Assembly (NCBI GenBank): GCA_009787485.1
Contig: WQWP01000008.1
Coordinates: 1-30,656, forward strand
Direction of reading: 5' to 3'
Length of the DNA stretch: 30,656 nt
Source: Lentimicrobiaceae bacterium
Lineage (GTDB): Bacteria; Bacteroidota; Bacteroidia; Bacteroidales; WCHB1-69
The notes under the pieces were generated by a model that was not told the origin of the DNA, searched no databases, and saw only the letters and a list, made by a program, of their open reading frames with translations. The first letter of the stretch is position 1; every line of letters begins with the position of its first letter. The position numbers and the translations under genes were made by a program. Shown piece after piece: positions 14,157 through 22,400 of this stretch.

Positions 14157-15917
14157 ATGAAGAGATTTTTATTGTTATTTATTAGTGTAATGCTTTTTAA
14201 CACTATAATCGTGTTTGCGCAAGAATGTGATTACTCAGGAACTACAGGAACACTTGAATGGTGTTTAAAAGATGGGACACTAACCATTAGCGGCGTAGGT
14301 GCAATGCCAGATTACTTCTATGACCAAGGTTGGCCTCCACCTCCGTGGTATCAATATAAAGAATCTATCAATACCATTGTTTTGGAAGTTGGCGTAACAA
14401 GTATTAGCAGTAATGCTTTCTCTGATCACAATTTTCTAATTTCGGTTACCATACCTAACAGCGTAAAAACGATCGGAGGGGCGGCTTTTTCCTCTTGCAC
14501 AAGTCTAACTTCGATTACCATTCCTAACAACGTAATAAGTATTGGGGGTTGGGCTTTTGGCCATTGCACAAGTCTGATTTCGATTACACTCCCTAACAGC
14601 ATAATAAGCATTGAAAACAGTACTTTTACATCCTGTACAAGTCTAACTTCGATTACCATTCCTGAGAGTGTAATAATTATTGGAGAATATGCTTTTTCCA
14701 ATTGTTCCGGTTTGACTTCGATCACCATACCTAATAGCGTAAAAACGATTGGACAGGCGGCTTTTATTGATTGTACAAGTCTGACTTCGATTAATATTTC
14801 TAATAGCGTAACAATGATTAATATTTGGGCTTTTTGGAAATGTACAAGTCTGACTTCGATTGACGTTGAAAGCGGAAATAGTATTTTCGCTTCGGAAAAC
14901 GGAGTTTTATTTAATAAAAATAAAACAATTTTAGTTTGTTATCCGGCAGGAAAAACAGGCACATATGTTATTCCTAATAGTGTAACAACGATTGGATATT
15001 CTGCTTTCTACTATTGCAAAAACCTGACTTCGATTACCATTCCTAACAGCGTAACAACGATTGATGCTTATGCTTTTCGCGATTGTACAAATCTAACTTC
15101 GCTTACCCTTCCCAACAGCGTAACAACAATTGGATTTTCGGCTTTTTCCGGTTCCGGTTTGACTTCAATTACCCTTCCCAACAGCGTAACAACAATTGGA
15201 TATGCTGCTTTTTGGGGTTGCACCAGTCTGACTTCGATTATCCTTCCAAACAATGTAACAATGATTATGTGGGCAACTTTTTGGGATTGCACCAGTCTGA
15301 CTTCTGTTACCATTCCTAACAGTATAACAATTATTTACAATGATGCTTTTCACGGTTGCACCAGTCTGACTTCTGTTACCATTCCTAACAGTGTAACCAA
15401 TATTGATAACGATGCTTTTTACGGTTGCACAAGCCTGACTACTGTTACTATTCCTAACAGTGTAACGCGGATTGGAAGTAATGCTTTTCGCTCATGCAGA
15501 AGTTTGACATTGATTACCAATCTTAATCCTGTGCCTATTTCCATAGATCGCTGGGTTTTTGAGGGAGTGGATCAAAGCGCGTGTACCTTACAAGTACCAA
15601 TAGCTTCTGTTTCAGCTTACAAAAATGCTCCCATATGGAAAGAATTTAATATTGTTGGTATTGAAGTTGGCATTGAAAGCATTGAGCCTATCATTGTCAA
15701 TATCTATCCCAATCCTACGAGAGGAGAGTTGAAGATTGAAAGTGGAAAATTGGAGATAAAGGATGTTGTTATTTTTGATGTTTTCGGAAAAATTCAGAGA
15801 ATAGGAAACTTGAAAACGGAAAACTCAATTGACATTTCACATCTTTCGGCAGGAATTTACTTTGTAAAAATCTGCACGGAGGTAGGAGAAGTGGTAAGAA
15901 AGGTGTTGAAAGAGTAG
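14157..15917 (+). CDS. Secreted BspA-like leucine-rich repeat protein with T9SS tail
   Basis: The 586-residue protein starts with a signal peptide (KRFLLLFISVMLFNTIIVFAQ). A short N-terminal domain (GTLEWCLKDGTLTISGVGAM) is followed by about 14 LRR_5/BspA repeats of 23 residues of the type ITIPNSVTTIGxxAFxxCTS, with one island (VESGNSIFASENGVLFNKN) in the middle. The C-terminus is a Type IX secretion sorting domain, with YPNPTRGELKIES and ending in VVRKVLKE. This predicts export across the inner membrane, T9SS transport over the outer membrane and surface attachment. Such proteins often mediate adhesion, but the ligand is unknown. The ATG at 14157 is chosen over upstream in-frame codons because it begins the signal peptide. 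The 69-bp DNA repeats make it prone to copy-number change. Confidence 0.9.
   Translation: MKRFLLLFISVMLFNTIIVFAQECDYSGTTGTLEWCLKDGTLTISGVGAMPDYFYDQGWPPPPWYQYKESINTIVLEVGVTSISSNAFSDHNFLISVTIPNSVKTIGGAAFSSCTSLTSITIPNNVISIGGWAFGHCTSLISITLPNSIISIENSTFTSCTSLTSITIPESVIIIGEYAFSNCSGLTSITIPNSVKTIGQAAFIDCTSLTSINISNSVTMINIWAFWKCTSLTSIDVESGNSIFASENGVLFNKNKTILVCYPAGKTGTYVIPNSVTTIGYSAFYYCKNLTSITIPNSVTTIDAYAFRDCTNLTSLTLPNSVTTIGFSAFSGSGLTSITLPNSVTTIGYAAFWGCTSLTSIILPNNVTMIMWATFWDCTSLTSVTIPNSITIIYNDAFHGCTSLTSVTIPNSVTNIDNDAFYGCTSLTTVTIPNSVTRIGSNAFRSCRSLTLITNLNPVPISIDRWVFEGVDQSACTLQVPIASVSAYKNAPIWKEFNIVGIEVGIESIEPIIVNIYPNPTRGELKIESGKLEIKDVVIFDVFGKIQRIGNLKTENSIDISHLSAGIYFVKICTEVGEVVRKVLKE
14446..15510 (+). repeat. 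69-bp tandem repeats encoding the LRR units
   Basis: Units of 69 bp (23 codons) recur with strong conservation of the TGxACxAGTCTGACTTCG and CCTAACAGCGTAACAA segments. An island at about 14861-14968 and one unit one residue short interrupt the regular period. The long open frames on the opposite strand are by-products of this repetition. Confidence 0.85.
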
Positions 15918-15934
15918 TGGCGGTCGCTTTTCCT

Positions 15935-15989
15935 GTGGGCAAGGTCGTGTTCCCAACGCAAATCCGATGCAAAACACCACCTTGCCCAC
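15935..15989 (+). terminator. Stable hairpin after the BspA-like gene
   Basis: GTGGGCAAGGT (15935-15945) and ACCTTGCCCAC (15979-15989) pair perfectly and, past one C/C mismatch, GTGTT pairs with AACAC. There is no T tract, so it may protect or process the 3' end rather than terminate. The region 15990-16174 contains no recognisable gene. Confidence 0.45.
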
Positions 15990-16174
15990 CACACAGCAAA
16001 ATAATGTCGGCAAATCCCCCACAAGCATTTTGTACAGAAAAAATTACAAAATGTCCACCTGATATTTACCTCCATTATTTTGCTTCGGGCTCACGCACTC
16101 ACTCCTGAAAAAGACTCGGAACTTGTTTGGAAATATTGGTAACTTTGGAAAGTTTTTTATTATGGAAAATGTTG

Positions 16175-16182
16175 TATTTTTG
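16175..16182 (+). promoter_or_regulatory. -7 promoter element of the HicB-like gene
   Basis: TATTTTTG, 25 nt before the ATG at 16208, matches the consensus. It supports the downstream start instead of earlier in-frame codons. Confidence 0.6.
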
Positions 16183-16207
16183 CCGCTGTAATACAAAAAT
16201 AAAAGAG

Positions 16208-16432
16208 ATGGAAAGAATTGTAAATCTTCAAATAGAAAAATTGCCGGAAGGTGTTTATTTGGCAACCTCAGACAATCTACAGGGGCTTGTTGTTCAGGGA
16301 AACAGTATTACAGAAACTGTTGAAATTGCGAGAGATGTTGCAAAAAAACTCATTGAAGCACAAGAACAGCAGATTATAAATTTAGCAATGCTCAGTAATT
16401 CTTTTAACTATCCATTAGTAGTTTCAGTGTAG
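16208..16432 (+). CDS. HicB-like antitoxin (74 aa)
   Basis: The small acidic protein reads LEKLPEGVYLATSDNL-type sequence (here IEKLPEGVYLATSDNLQGLV), then SITETVEIARDVAKKLIEAQ, the partial RNase H-like fold of HicB-family antitoxins. HicB normally binds and neutralises the mRNA-cleaving toxin HicA. A separate DNA-binding domain is absent, as in the short HicB-like group. Only a stub of a HicA-like frame follows 2 nt downstream, so this looks like an orphan antitoxin kept after loss of its toxin. It could still protect against a HicA elsewhere in the genome. The start is set by the promoter box and the first good ATG. Confidence 0.65.
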   Translation: MERIVNLQIEKLPEGVYLATSDNLQGLVVQGNSITETVEIARDVAKKLIEAQEQQIINLAMLSNSFNYPLVVSV

Positions 16433-16434
16433 TT

Positions 16435-16485
16435 ATGGGACGATTATCAGGTATTGATATTGATGATTTTCTAAAGCAACAATAA
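16435..16485 (+). pseudogene. Truncated HicA-like toxin stub (16 aa)
   Basis: ATG 2 nt after the HicB-like stop opens a frame reading MGRLSGIDIDDFLKQQ and then TAA. The beginning resembles the N-terminus of HicA toxins, which run to about 60-80 residues; the catalytic His region is missing. The next 34 nt up to the convergent metG stop hold nothing recognisable. Identification rests on position and a few residues only. Confidence 0.4.
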
Positions 16486-16519
16486 TGATGGTAAAAGCGA
16501 GGCGGCATATAACAAACAG

Positions 16520-18193
16520 CTAGGACAATTTCAATTTTCCCACTTGCCCTTCAATTACCCCATCCTCAATCTTCTCAAAAAGATACTCCGCTGCATTAAT
16601 CTTATGCCCGGCTTTCAGTAAGTCAATCTTACCGCCTTCATCCCAAGCATGCACATCAATATTCAATATTTTCTGAAGCTTTTCTGAAGTAAACGGCAAA
16701 AACGGCTCGCCTAACACCGAGAGGCACGCGCAAATTTGCAACGATAAATGTAAAATCGTTTTTACCCGTTCAGGGTCAGTCTTTACCACCTTCCAAGGCT
16801 CTGTATCAGTTAAATACTTATTTCCCAAACGTGCCAAATTCATGAACTCGGCTAATGCTTCGCGGAAACGGTATTTTTCAATAGAAGCGCCGATGGTGTG
16901 GGGAAACTCTGCAATCTTGCCAATCAGCTCTTTTTCTTCTGCGGTGTATTCGCCGGCTGCCGGCACAATGCCTTCGTAATATTTGTGAATTAAAACGACC
17001 GTTCTGTTCACAAAATTTCCAAAAATAGCTAAAAGTTCATTGTTGTTTTTCGCCTGAAAGTCTGCCCAGGTAAAATCAGAGTCTTTGGTTTCCGGCGCAA
17101 TGGTAGTTAGCGTATAACGCAACACATCCTGCTTATCTTTAAAATCTTCCAAATATTCGTGCAGCCACACTGCCCAGTTTCTGGAGGTAGAAATTTTGTC
17201 GTTTTCTAAGTTTAAAAACTCGTTTGCCGGCACGTTTTCAGGCACAATGAAAGAGCCTTCCGCTTTCAACATTACCGGAAAGATGATACAGTGGAATACA
17301 ATGTTATCTTTTCCAATGAAATGCAACATCCGCGTTTCTTCATCCTTCCACCATTTTTCATAATTTTGACCGTTTTGCTCGCACCATTCTTTCGTAGCCG
17401 AAATGTAGCCGATGGGCGCATCAAACCACACATACAATACTTTACCTTCCGCATCTGCCAAGGGAACATTAACGCCCCAATTCAAATCGCGGGTTACGGC
17501 GCGGGGTTGTAAACCCTGTTCTATCCAAGATTTACATTGTCCGTAAACGTTCGTTTTCCAATCTTCCTTATGTCCTTCTAAAATCCACTTTTTCAGCCAG
17601 TTCTCGTATTGGTCTAACGGTAAATACCAATGATGCGTTTCTTTCATTACCGGCGTATTTCCGCTCAATGCAGATTTTGGGGCGATTAAGTCGGTGGCAT
17701 TTAGCGAAGTACCACACGCTTCGCATTGGTCGCCGTACGCTTTTTCGTAATTGCAATGGGGGCACGTGCCGGTAATATATCTGTCGGCTAAAAATTCGCC
17801 AACTTCCTCATCATAATATTGTTCGGAACTTTTTTCGATTAATTTTCCATCATTATATAATTTGGTAAAAAAATCGGAAGCGGTTTTGTGGTGAATGGGT
17901 CTTGTCGTTCTGGAATACACATCAAACGAGATACCAAATTCTTCAAACGATTTTTTTATGATTTCATGATACCGATCTACAATGGCTTGTGGTGTAGTGT
18001 TTTCGTTTCGTGCTTTAATGGTAATGGGCACGCCGTGTTCGTCGGAGCCGCCCACCATCAAAACCTCTTCGCCTTTGGCGCGCAAATAGCGGCAATAAAT
18101 ATCTGCCGGAACGTAAACGCCGGCTAAATGCCCAATGTGAATGGGCCCATTAGCGTATGGAAGTGCTGTAGTAATTAAGTGTCTTTTTGTCAT
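16520..18193 (-). CDS. metG: Methionyl-tRNA synthetase, lacking the C-terminal tRNA-binding domain
   Basis: MetG charges tRNA-Met, including the initiator tRNA found at 6380, in the cytosol. The 557 residues carry the HIGH-type motif PYANGPIHIGH (12-22), a zinc knuckle of Cys144, 147, 157 and 160, the aminoacylation core with VLYVWFDAPIGYISA (252-266), and a KMSKS-type motif in the form KISTS (333-337), followed by the anticodon-binding helical domain. The protein stops at FEKIEDGVIEGQVGKLKLS, where many Bacteroidota MetG proteins continue for about 110 residues into an EMAP/Trbp-like domain. Truncated but functional forms exist in other bacteria, so activity is expected. The ATG overlaps the DUF368 stop (ATGA), showing coupling within a rho-DUF368-metG operon. 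Confidence 0.95.
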   Translation of the reverse strand: MTKRHLITTALPYANGPIHIGHLAGVYVPADIYCRYLRAKGEEVLMVGGSDEHGVPITIKARNENTTPQAIVDRYHEIIKKSFEEFGISFDVYSRTTRPIHHKTASDFFTKLYNDGKLIEKSSEQYYDEEVGEFLADRYITGTCPHCNYEKAYGDQCEACGTSLNATDLIAPKSALSGNTPVMKETHHWYLPLDQYENWLKKWILEGHKEDWKTNVYGQCKSWIEQGLQPRAVTRDLNWGVNVPLADAEGKVLYVWFDAPIGYISATKEWCEQNGQNYEKWWKDEETRMLHFIGKDNIVFHCIIFPVMLKAEGSFIVPENVPANEFLNLENDKISTSRNWAVWLHEYLEDFKDKQDVLRYTLTTIAPETKDSDFTWADFQAKNNNELLAIFGNFVNRTVVLIHKYYEGIVPAAGEYTAEEKELIGKIAEFPHTIGASIEKYRFREALAEFMNLARLGNKYLTDTEPWKVVKTDPERVKTILHLSLQICACLSVLGEPFLPFTSEKLQKILNIDVHAWDEGGKIDLLKAGHKINAAEYLFEKIEDGVIEGQVGKLKLS

Positions 18194-19116
18194 TTTTTTA
18201 TGTTTTTTGCTAATAACTCAATTAAATAGATGGTAAAAAGTCCTAAAATGCAATAAAAAGCAGCTATGGCAAACTCTGTGTTCATTTGGGGCAAATTCCA
18301 CTTAAAACCTGTGATCACTTCTTTTGGGGCGCCGCTTCTTACAAAGATTTCAACGATAGATTCTTTCCAGGGCCACAATGTTCCCAACGAGCCTAAGATA
18401 AAGCCGGTAAGAATGGCGGTAGTTGCATTGCGAAAGCGTTTTAACAACCACGACAAAAAATGCGAAAAAGGAATGATGCCCACAATAGCTCCCACAATAA
18501 ACGGTATCAGTATGTCGAATCGCAAGTAGTTGATAGAATCTACCATAATAAGCCGGTAGTTGCCCATTAATATGAGGACAAATGCGCCGCTTGTTCCGGG
18601 TAAAATCTTGCAGCATATTGCAATAGCGCCGCAAAGCATCAGATAAAGGAAGTTTTCGTTTTCCACTGCCGGAGTGGCAATTGAAATGTAAGCGGCAGCA
18701 ATTGCGCCAACTATAAAAAAAACAACATCTTGAATGCGCCATTTGATTGTTTTTCCAAGAAAGAAAACAGAAGCGAATACCAATCCGAAGAAATAAGCCC
18801 AGATGTAGATCGGATAATCGCGGAAAAGAATTTCAAACAGTTTGGCTAATGAAACGATGGCTACCACATTTCCAAATACTACATTCACAAGGAAAATCAG
18901 GTCGGTGTGCCGTGCAAATTCGCGAAATTTACCTTTCATCAACATCTTGAGCGCTGTGATGTCAAAGGATTTCAACGAGTTAATGATTCTTTCAAAAATA
19001 CCCGTAATCATGGCGATGGTGCCTCCCGAAACGCCCGGAATTGCATTTACTGCGCCCATAGCGAGCGATTTTATAAATACGATTAATTGTCCTTTAGCCC
19101 ATGTTTGTTTTTCCAT
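18190..19116 (-). CDS. DUF368 membrane protein, probable polyprenyl-phosphate transporter
   Basis: The 308-residue protein has about eight to nine hydrophobic segments and two related glycine-rich re-entrant motifs, AVNAIPGVSGGTIAMITG near the N-terminus and KILPGTSGAFVLILMG near residue 170, as expected for an inverted-repeat transporter fold. DUF368 members (PopT) have been reported to return undecaprenyl phosphate across the cytoplasmic membrane for reuse in cell-wall synthesis; assignment of that role here is by family. It lies 23 nt after rho and overlaps metG by 4 nt, so the three are probably co-transcribed. The 23-nt gap upstream is largely a GATTTAAA-type repeat that abuts the start codon. 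Confidence 0.88.
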   Translation of the reverse strand: MEKQTWAKGQLIVFIKSLAMGAVNAIPGVSGGTIAMITGIFERIINSLKSFDITALKMLMKGKFREFARHTDLIFLVNVVFGNVVAIVSLAKLFEILFRDYPIYIWAYFFGLVFASVFFLGKTIKWRIQDVVFFIVGAIAAAYISIATPAVENENFLYLMLCGAIAICCKILPGTSGAFVLILMGNYRLIMVDSINYLRFDILIPFIVGAIVGIIPFSHFLSWLLKRFRNATTAILTGFILGSLGTLWPWKESIVEIFVRSGAPKEVITGFKWNLPQMNTEFAIAAFYCILGLFTIYLIELLAKNIKK

Positions 19117-19117
19117 A

Positions 19118-19135
19118 ATCTTAAATCTTTAAATC
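19118..19135. repeat. GATTTAAA-type repeat between rho and DUF368
   Basis: On the minus strand, GATTTAAA is followed by GATTTAA and GAT, directly before the DUF368 ATG at 19116. It matches the repeat after the thiolase at 1972-1993 in opposite orientation. Confidence 0.7.
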
Positions 19136-19139
19136 AAAA

Positions 19140-20792
19140 CTATCCATTCATAAATAACAAAAATTCCTCATTATTTTTAGTTTTTTCCATTTTATCCTTT
19201 ATAAATTCCATCGCCTCAATAGTATTCATATCGGCGAGGTGGTTGCGCAGCACCCATACACGTTGCAGCGTTTCGGTGGGTTGCAGCAGGTCGTCTCGGC
19301 GCGTGCTTGAAGCCACAATATCCACAGCGGGGTAAATGCGCTTGTTGGAGAGGCGCCTGTCTAACTGCAACTCCATGTTGCCGGTGCCTTTAAACTCTTC
19401 AAAAATAACCTCATCCATACGCGAGCCTGTCTCTGTTAAAGCGGTAGAAATGATGGTAAGTGAGCCACCGTTTTCAATATTCCGGGCGGCGCCGAAGAAG
19501 CGTTTCGGTTTTTGCAGCGCGTTTGCTTCTACCCCACCCGACAGCACTTTGCCCGATGCCGGCGCCATCGTGTTGAAAGCGCGTGCCAAACGGGTAATCG
19601 AATCCAATAAAATACATACGTCGTGCCCGCACTCTACCATTCGCTTGGCTTTTTCCAAAATGATATTGGCAATTTTCACGTGCCGTTCCGCCGGCTCATC
19701 AAAAGTAGAAGAAACCACTTCGGCTTTCACGCTGCGTTGCATATCGGTAACCTCCTCAGGACGTTCATCAATCAATAAAATAATCAAATAAATTTCAGGA
19801 TGATTGGCAGAAATGGCATTGGCTATCTCTTTCAGCAATACAGTCTTACCTGTTTTTGGTTGCGCTACGATCAATCCGCGCTGTCCTTTTCCGATGGGCG
19901 AAAACAGGTCAATTACGCGCGTGCAAATGTTGGATCCCGTGTGTCCGGTAAGCCTGATTTTTGAATCGGGAAACATCGGCGTTAAATAATCAAAAGGCAC
20001 GCGGTCGCGAATCTCCTCAGGCAATTTTCCATTGATACGCTCCACTTTGGTAAGCGGGAAAAACTTCTCTCCATTTTTGGGCGGACGAATCATGCCTTGC
20101 ACCGTGTCTCCATTTTTCAAGCCGAAAAATTTAATTTGCGACATAGACACATAAACATCGTCCGGCGAAGGAAGATAATTATAGTCGGAGGAGCGCAAAA
20201 AACCACACTGATCGTTGCTCATTTCCAGCACGCCTTCGGTCATTACACTGCCGTCAAATTCCGAATTGGCAACCAAGTTCCACCATTCATCTTGTTGAGA
20301 TGTAGTTTCTTCTCTTTTTTGATAAACAGGGGCTCGAGTCTCTTCTACGATTACTTCAGGAACATCATCTAAGTGATACTCAATGGAGGAGGTCGCTTCG
20401 GTCTCTATTTCCTCATCTTCATCAACGATTTCATCAACCGGTTGGGTAATATCTTCTTCCGGCTCCTCTATCGGTTCCGGCTCATGGGATAGAAAGAAAT
20501 CGTCATTCAACATCAAATCATTAATCAACGAAACGTCAATAATTTTTTCGATGGGTTTTTCAATGATTCTCTCAATAGGTTTTTCAGATATTTTTTCTTG
20601 AGAAATTTCCTCAGGAAAAGAAAACAAGGGTGGTTTCACCGGTTCTTGCGCTTTCTTTTTTCTGCCTCTTTTTTTCTTTGCCGACAAAACATCGCCGTTT
20701 GAAATTTTGGTTTCGTTTGAAGTCGCCATAGGCGTTTTTTCTACGTAAGTAATACGCCTGCGCTTACGTTTACCTTCTTCAGGATTTTCCAT
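19140..20792 (-). CDS. rho: Transcription termination factor Rho
   Basis: Rho is a hexameric RNA-dependent ATPase that releases RNA polymerase at factor-dependent terminators. The 550 residues start with about 170 residues of charged, low-complexity sequence: basic KKKRGRKKK near 40-47, then acidic, Ile/Pro/Glu-rich repeats such as KPIERIIEKPIEKII. This extension is typical of Bacteroidota Rho and may phase-separate or bind RNA. The primary RNA site follows (GFLRSSDYNYLPSPDDVYVS, 197-216), then Walker A QPKTGKT (311-317), the LLIDERPEEVTDM Walker B/Q-loop region, and the R-loop/arginine finger region ending in RRDDLLQPTE. All core motifs are intact. It has a promoter about 90 nt upstream and heads the rho-DUF368-metG group. 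Confidence 0.97.
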   Translation of the reverse strand: MENPEEGKRKRRRITYVEKTPMATSNETKISNGDVLSAKKKRGRKKKAQEPVKPPLFSFPEEISQEKISEKPIERIIEKPIEKIIDVSLINDLMLNDDFFLSHEPEPIEEPEEDITQPVDEIVDEDEEIETEATSSIEYHLDDVPEVIVEETRAPVYQKREETTSQQDEWWNLVANSEFDGSVMTEGVLEMSNDQCGFLRSSDYNYLPSPDDVYVSMSQIKFFGLKNGDTVQGMIRPPKNGEKFFPLTKVERINGKLPEEIRDRVPFDYLTPMFPDSKIRLTGHTGSNICTRVIDLFSPIGKGQRGLIVAQPKTGKTVLLKEIANAISANHPEIYLIILLIDERPEEVTDMQRSVKAEVVSSTFDEPAERHVKIANIILEKAKRMVECGHDVCILLDSITRLARAFNTMAPASGKVLSGGVEANALQKPKRFFGAARNIENGGSLTIISTALTETGSRMDEVIFEEFKGTGNMELQLDRRLSNKRIYPAVDIVASSTRRDDLLQPTETLQRVWVLRNHLADMNTIEAMEFIKDKMEKTKNNEEFLLFMNG

Positions 20793-20847
20793 AAAAATAG
20801 ATTAGTTTGGAACAAATGGGATTATGAAACTAAGTTGTAATTGCCTT

Positions 20848-20889
20848 GCGAGAGGTCTCGCCGTAGGCTTAAATTGTGCGGCAAAAATA
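20848..20889 (-). promoter_or_regulatory. rho promoter (-7) and leader hairpin
   Basis: TATTTTTG on the minus strand (20882-20889) fits the -7 consensus and gives a leader of about 85 nt. Within that leader GCGAGA and TCTCGC (about 20849-20862) form a 6-bp hairpin with a 2-nt centre. Rho genes are autoregulated by leader attenuation in other bacteria; that this hairpin takes part is a guess. Confidence 0.5.
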
Positions 20890-20909
20890 TACTTTTTTTT
20901 GGAACAAAA

Positions 20910-20938
20910 TTTGCGGTATGAATTATTGTGTTATTTTG
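20910..20938 (+). promoter_or_regulatory. Possible promoter of the DUF5106 lipoprotein gene
   Basis: TTTG at 20910-20913 and TTATTTTG at 20931-20938 are 17 nt apart and resemble a weak Bacteroidota promoter. It is arranged back to back with the rho promoter. Confidence 0.35.
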
Positions 20939-20968
20939 CGCAATAATTTTTGAAACACCCTCCAATCT

Positions 20969-21004
20969 CCTAATTCCTAATTCCTAATTCCTAATTCCTA
21001 ATTC
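20969..21004. repeat. Heptamer tandem repeat TAATTCC, about 5 copies, abutting a start codon
   Basis: Exact 7-bp units run to one base before the ATG at 21006, so the whole ribosome-binding region is repeat sequence with no Shine-Dalgarno motif. The unit is the reverse complement of the GAATTAG repeat at 645-685. Confidence 0.9.
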
Positions 21005-21005
21005 A

Positions 21006-22400
21006 ATGAAATATACGCTCACTCTGTTTTTCAGCGCGCTCCTATTTTATGCCTGCGCCCAATCCGGTTATCAAATTAGAATAAAAACGGAAACTATAAA
21101 GGCTGATACGCTTTTTGTTAAATCGTATGATGTTAAAAGCAAGAAGTTTACTAATTTACATGCATTGAAATTTGAGCAAGATGTTATCATTAAAGATAAA
21201 ACGCCTTTAACTCCGGGGATTTATATTATTGAAGCCGATTCTATTATACTTTCCGAGCTTTTGGTTTCGGACGATAAAAATCAAAAATTCACTGTTTCAA
21301 TGCTCAAAGATGGGGTTAAAATTGAAGGAAGTAAAGAAAATATTGCCAATCAAGCGTATATAAAACAAATGATGGAGTTTACCCGCCGGGCAATGGCTTT
21401 GGATGATGAATTTAAGCTCATGCAACAAAAAAAAATGCCTAACTATATGATGCAACCTTTTGTAGATACACTTGCTAAAAATCTTGAAATAATTTATGCA
21501 GAAAGAGGAGCCTATCAGGAAAAAATGATTGCCGAAAATAAAGGATCTTTGTTGGCTTCTGTGATTCAAAGTTCGTTAGATGCGCCTCCTCCTCCGCAAG
21601 AATATTATCGCGATAGGGTAAAGTTGTTCTCCCATTTGGCAGGACATTTTTTTGATACTTTTCCTTGGCAGGACGAGCGTTTGTTGAATACCCCTGTCTT
21701 GTACAAAAAGTTTAAAGAATTTGCGCAACAAATTTTTCAATTAGAACCGGAATTTGCGATTCCTATTGTCATGAAGGTATTGAATGATAGTAAGATAAAT
21801 AGAAATATGTATATTGCCTTATTCGATTATTTGGAACGCGAGTTTGGCAGTTATAAATCACCTTATCGTGATGAGTTGCTGTATATTGCCATGTTAAATG
21901 ATATTTTAACGCTGCCCGATTTAGAAGAAACGCGCCAATTATTCTATGAATATGAATTGGCGCTCATCAGCAAGAACCATGCAGGAACACAGGCGATTGA
22001 TTTTAATATTTTGCTTGCCAATGGAGACACCACGACTTTGTATGCGCTTGAGGCTGAGATTTTAATGCTTTATTTTCAACACCCGGATTGCCCTACTTGC
22101 GTAGAACTTCGCGAAAAAATGAAAAATATGGAAGCGCTGAATAATGCCATTGCTTCCGGAAAATTGAAAGTAGTAACGATCTATTTTGAAGACAATGAGA
22201 ATTTATGGCGTAATTATCTTAAAACACGCGCTTTACCAAATTGGATGCACAGCTGGAACTACGATCAGCACATTACCGAAAAACGCCTCTACGATATTCG
22301 TACCATTCCGATGATTATCGTTTTAGATAAAGATAAAATAGTGATTAAGAAGGATTTACTTCCAAATGACGTGGAAGCATGGCTTAAAAAATTGCTGTAG
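21006..22400 (+). CDS. DUF5106/thioredoxin-like lipoprotein
   Basis: The 464-residue protein has a lipoprotein signal (LFFSALLFYAC, lipobox Cys17). An N-terminal beta-rich domain resembling the DUF4369-type leader of this group is followed by a helical DUF5106 domain (HLAGHFFDTFPWQDERLLNT in the middle) and a C-terminal thioredoxin fold with the redox motif CPTC (FQHPDCPTCVELREKM) and cis-proline RTIPMIIVLDKD. It should sit in the periplasm, anchored by lipid, and act as a thiol-disulphide oxidoreductase, perhaps a reductase in the envelope; the substrate is unknown. The start immediately follows the heptamer repeat. Its 3' end overlaps the convergent hydF gene by 17 bp. Confidence 0.85.
   Translation: MKYTLTLFFSALLFYACAQSGYQIRIKTETIKADTLFVKSYDVKSKKFTNLHALKFEQDVIIKDKTPLTPGIYIIEADSIILSELLVSDDKNQKFTVSMLKDGVKIEGSKENIANQAYIKQMMEFTRRAMALDDEFKLMQQKKMPNYMMQPFVDTLAKNLEIIYAERGAYQEKMIAENKGSLLASVIQSSLDAPPPPQEYYRDRVKLFSHLAGHFFDTFPWQDERLLNTPVLYKKFKEFAQQIFQLEPEFAIPIVMKVLNDSKINRNMYIALFDYLEREFGSYKSPYRDELLYIAMLNDILTLPDLEETRQLFYEYELALISKNHAGTQAIDFNILLANGDTTTLYALEAEILMLYFQHPDCPTCVELREKMKNMEALNNAIASGKLKVVTIYFEDNENLWRNYLKTRALPNWMHSWNYDQHITEKRLYDIRTIPMIIVLDKDKIVIKKDLLPNDVEAWLKKLL

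Noticed and set aside
14426..15353. Several long open frames on the minus strand (and one alternative plus frame) across the LRR region
   Set aside because: They arise from the 69-bp repeat of the BspA-like gene; the sense frame has signal peptide, LRR units and sorting tail, while the others have no start context or family features.
14446..15510. CRISPR-like regular repeats at 69-bp spacing
   Set aside because: The units are coding, vary by codon and are explained by the 23-residue LRR period.
15769..16075. Minus-strand open frames across the spacer after the BspA-like gene
   Set aside because: They overlap one another and the hairpin, contain unlikely Trp/Cys-rich sequence and have no promoter or homologue-like motif.
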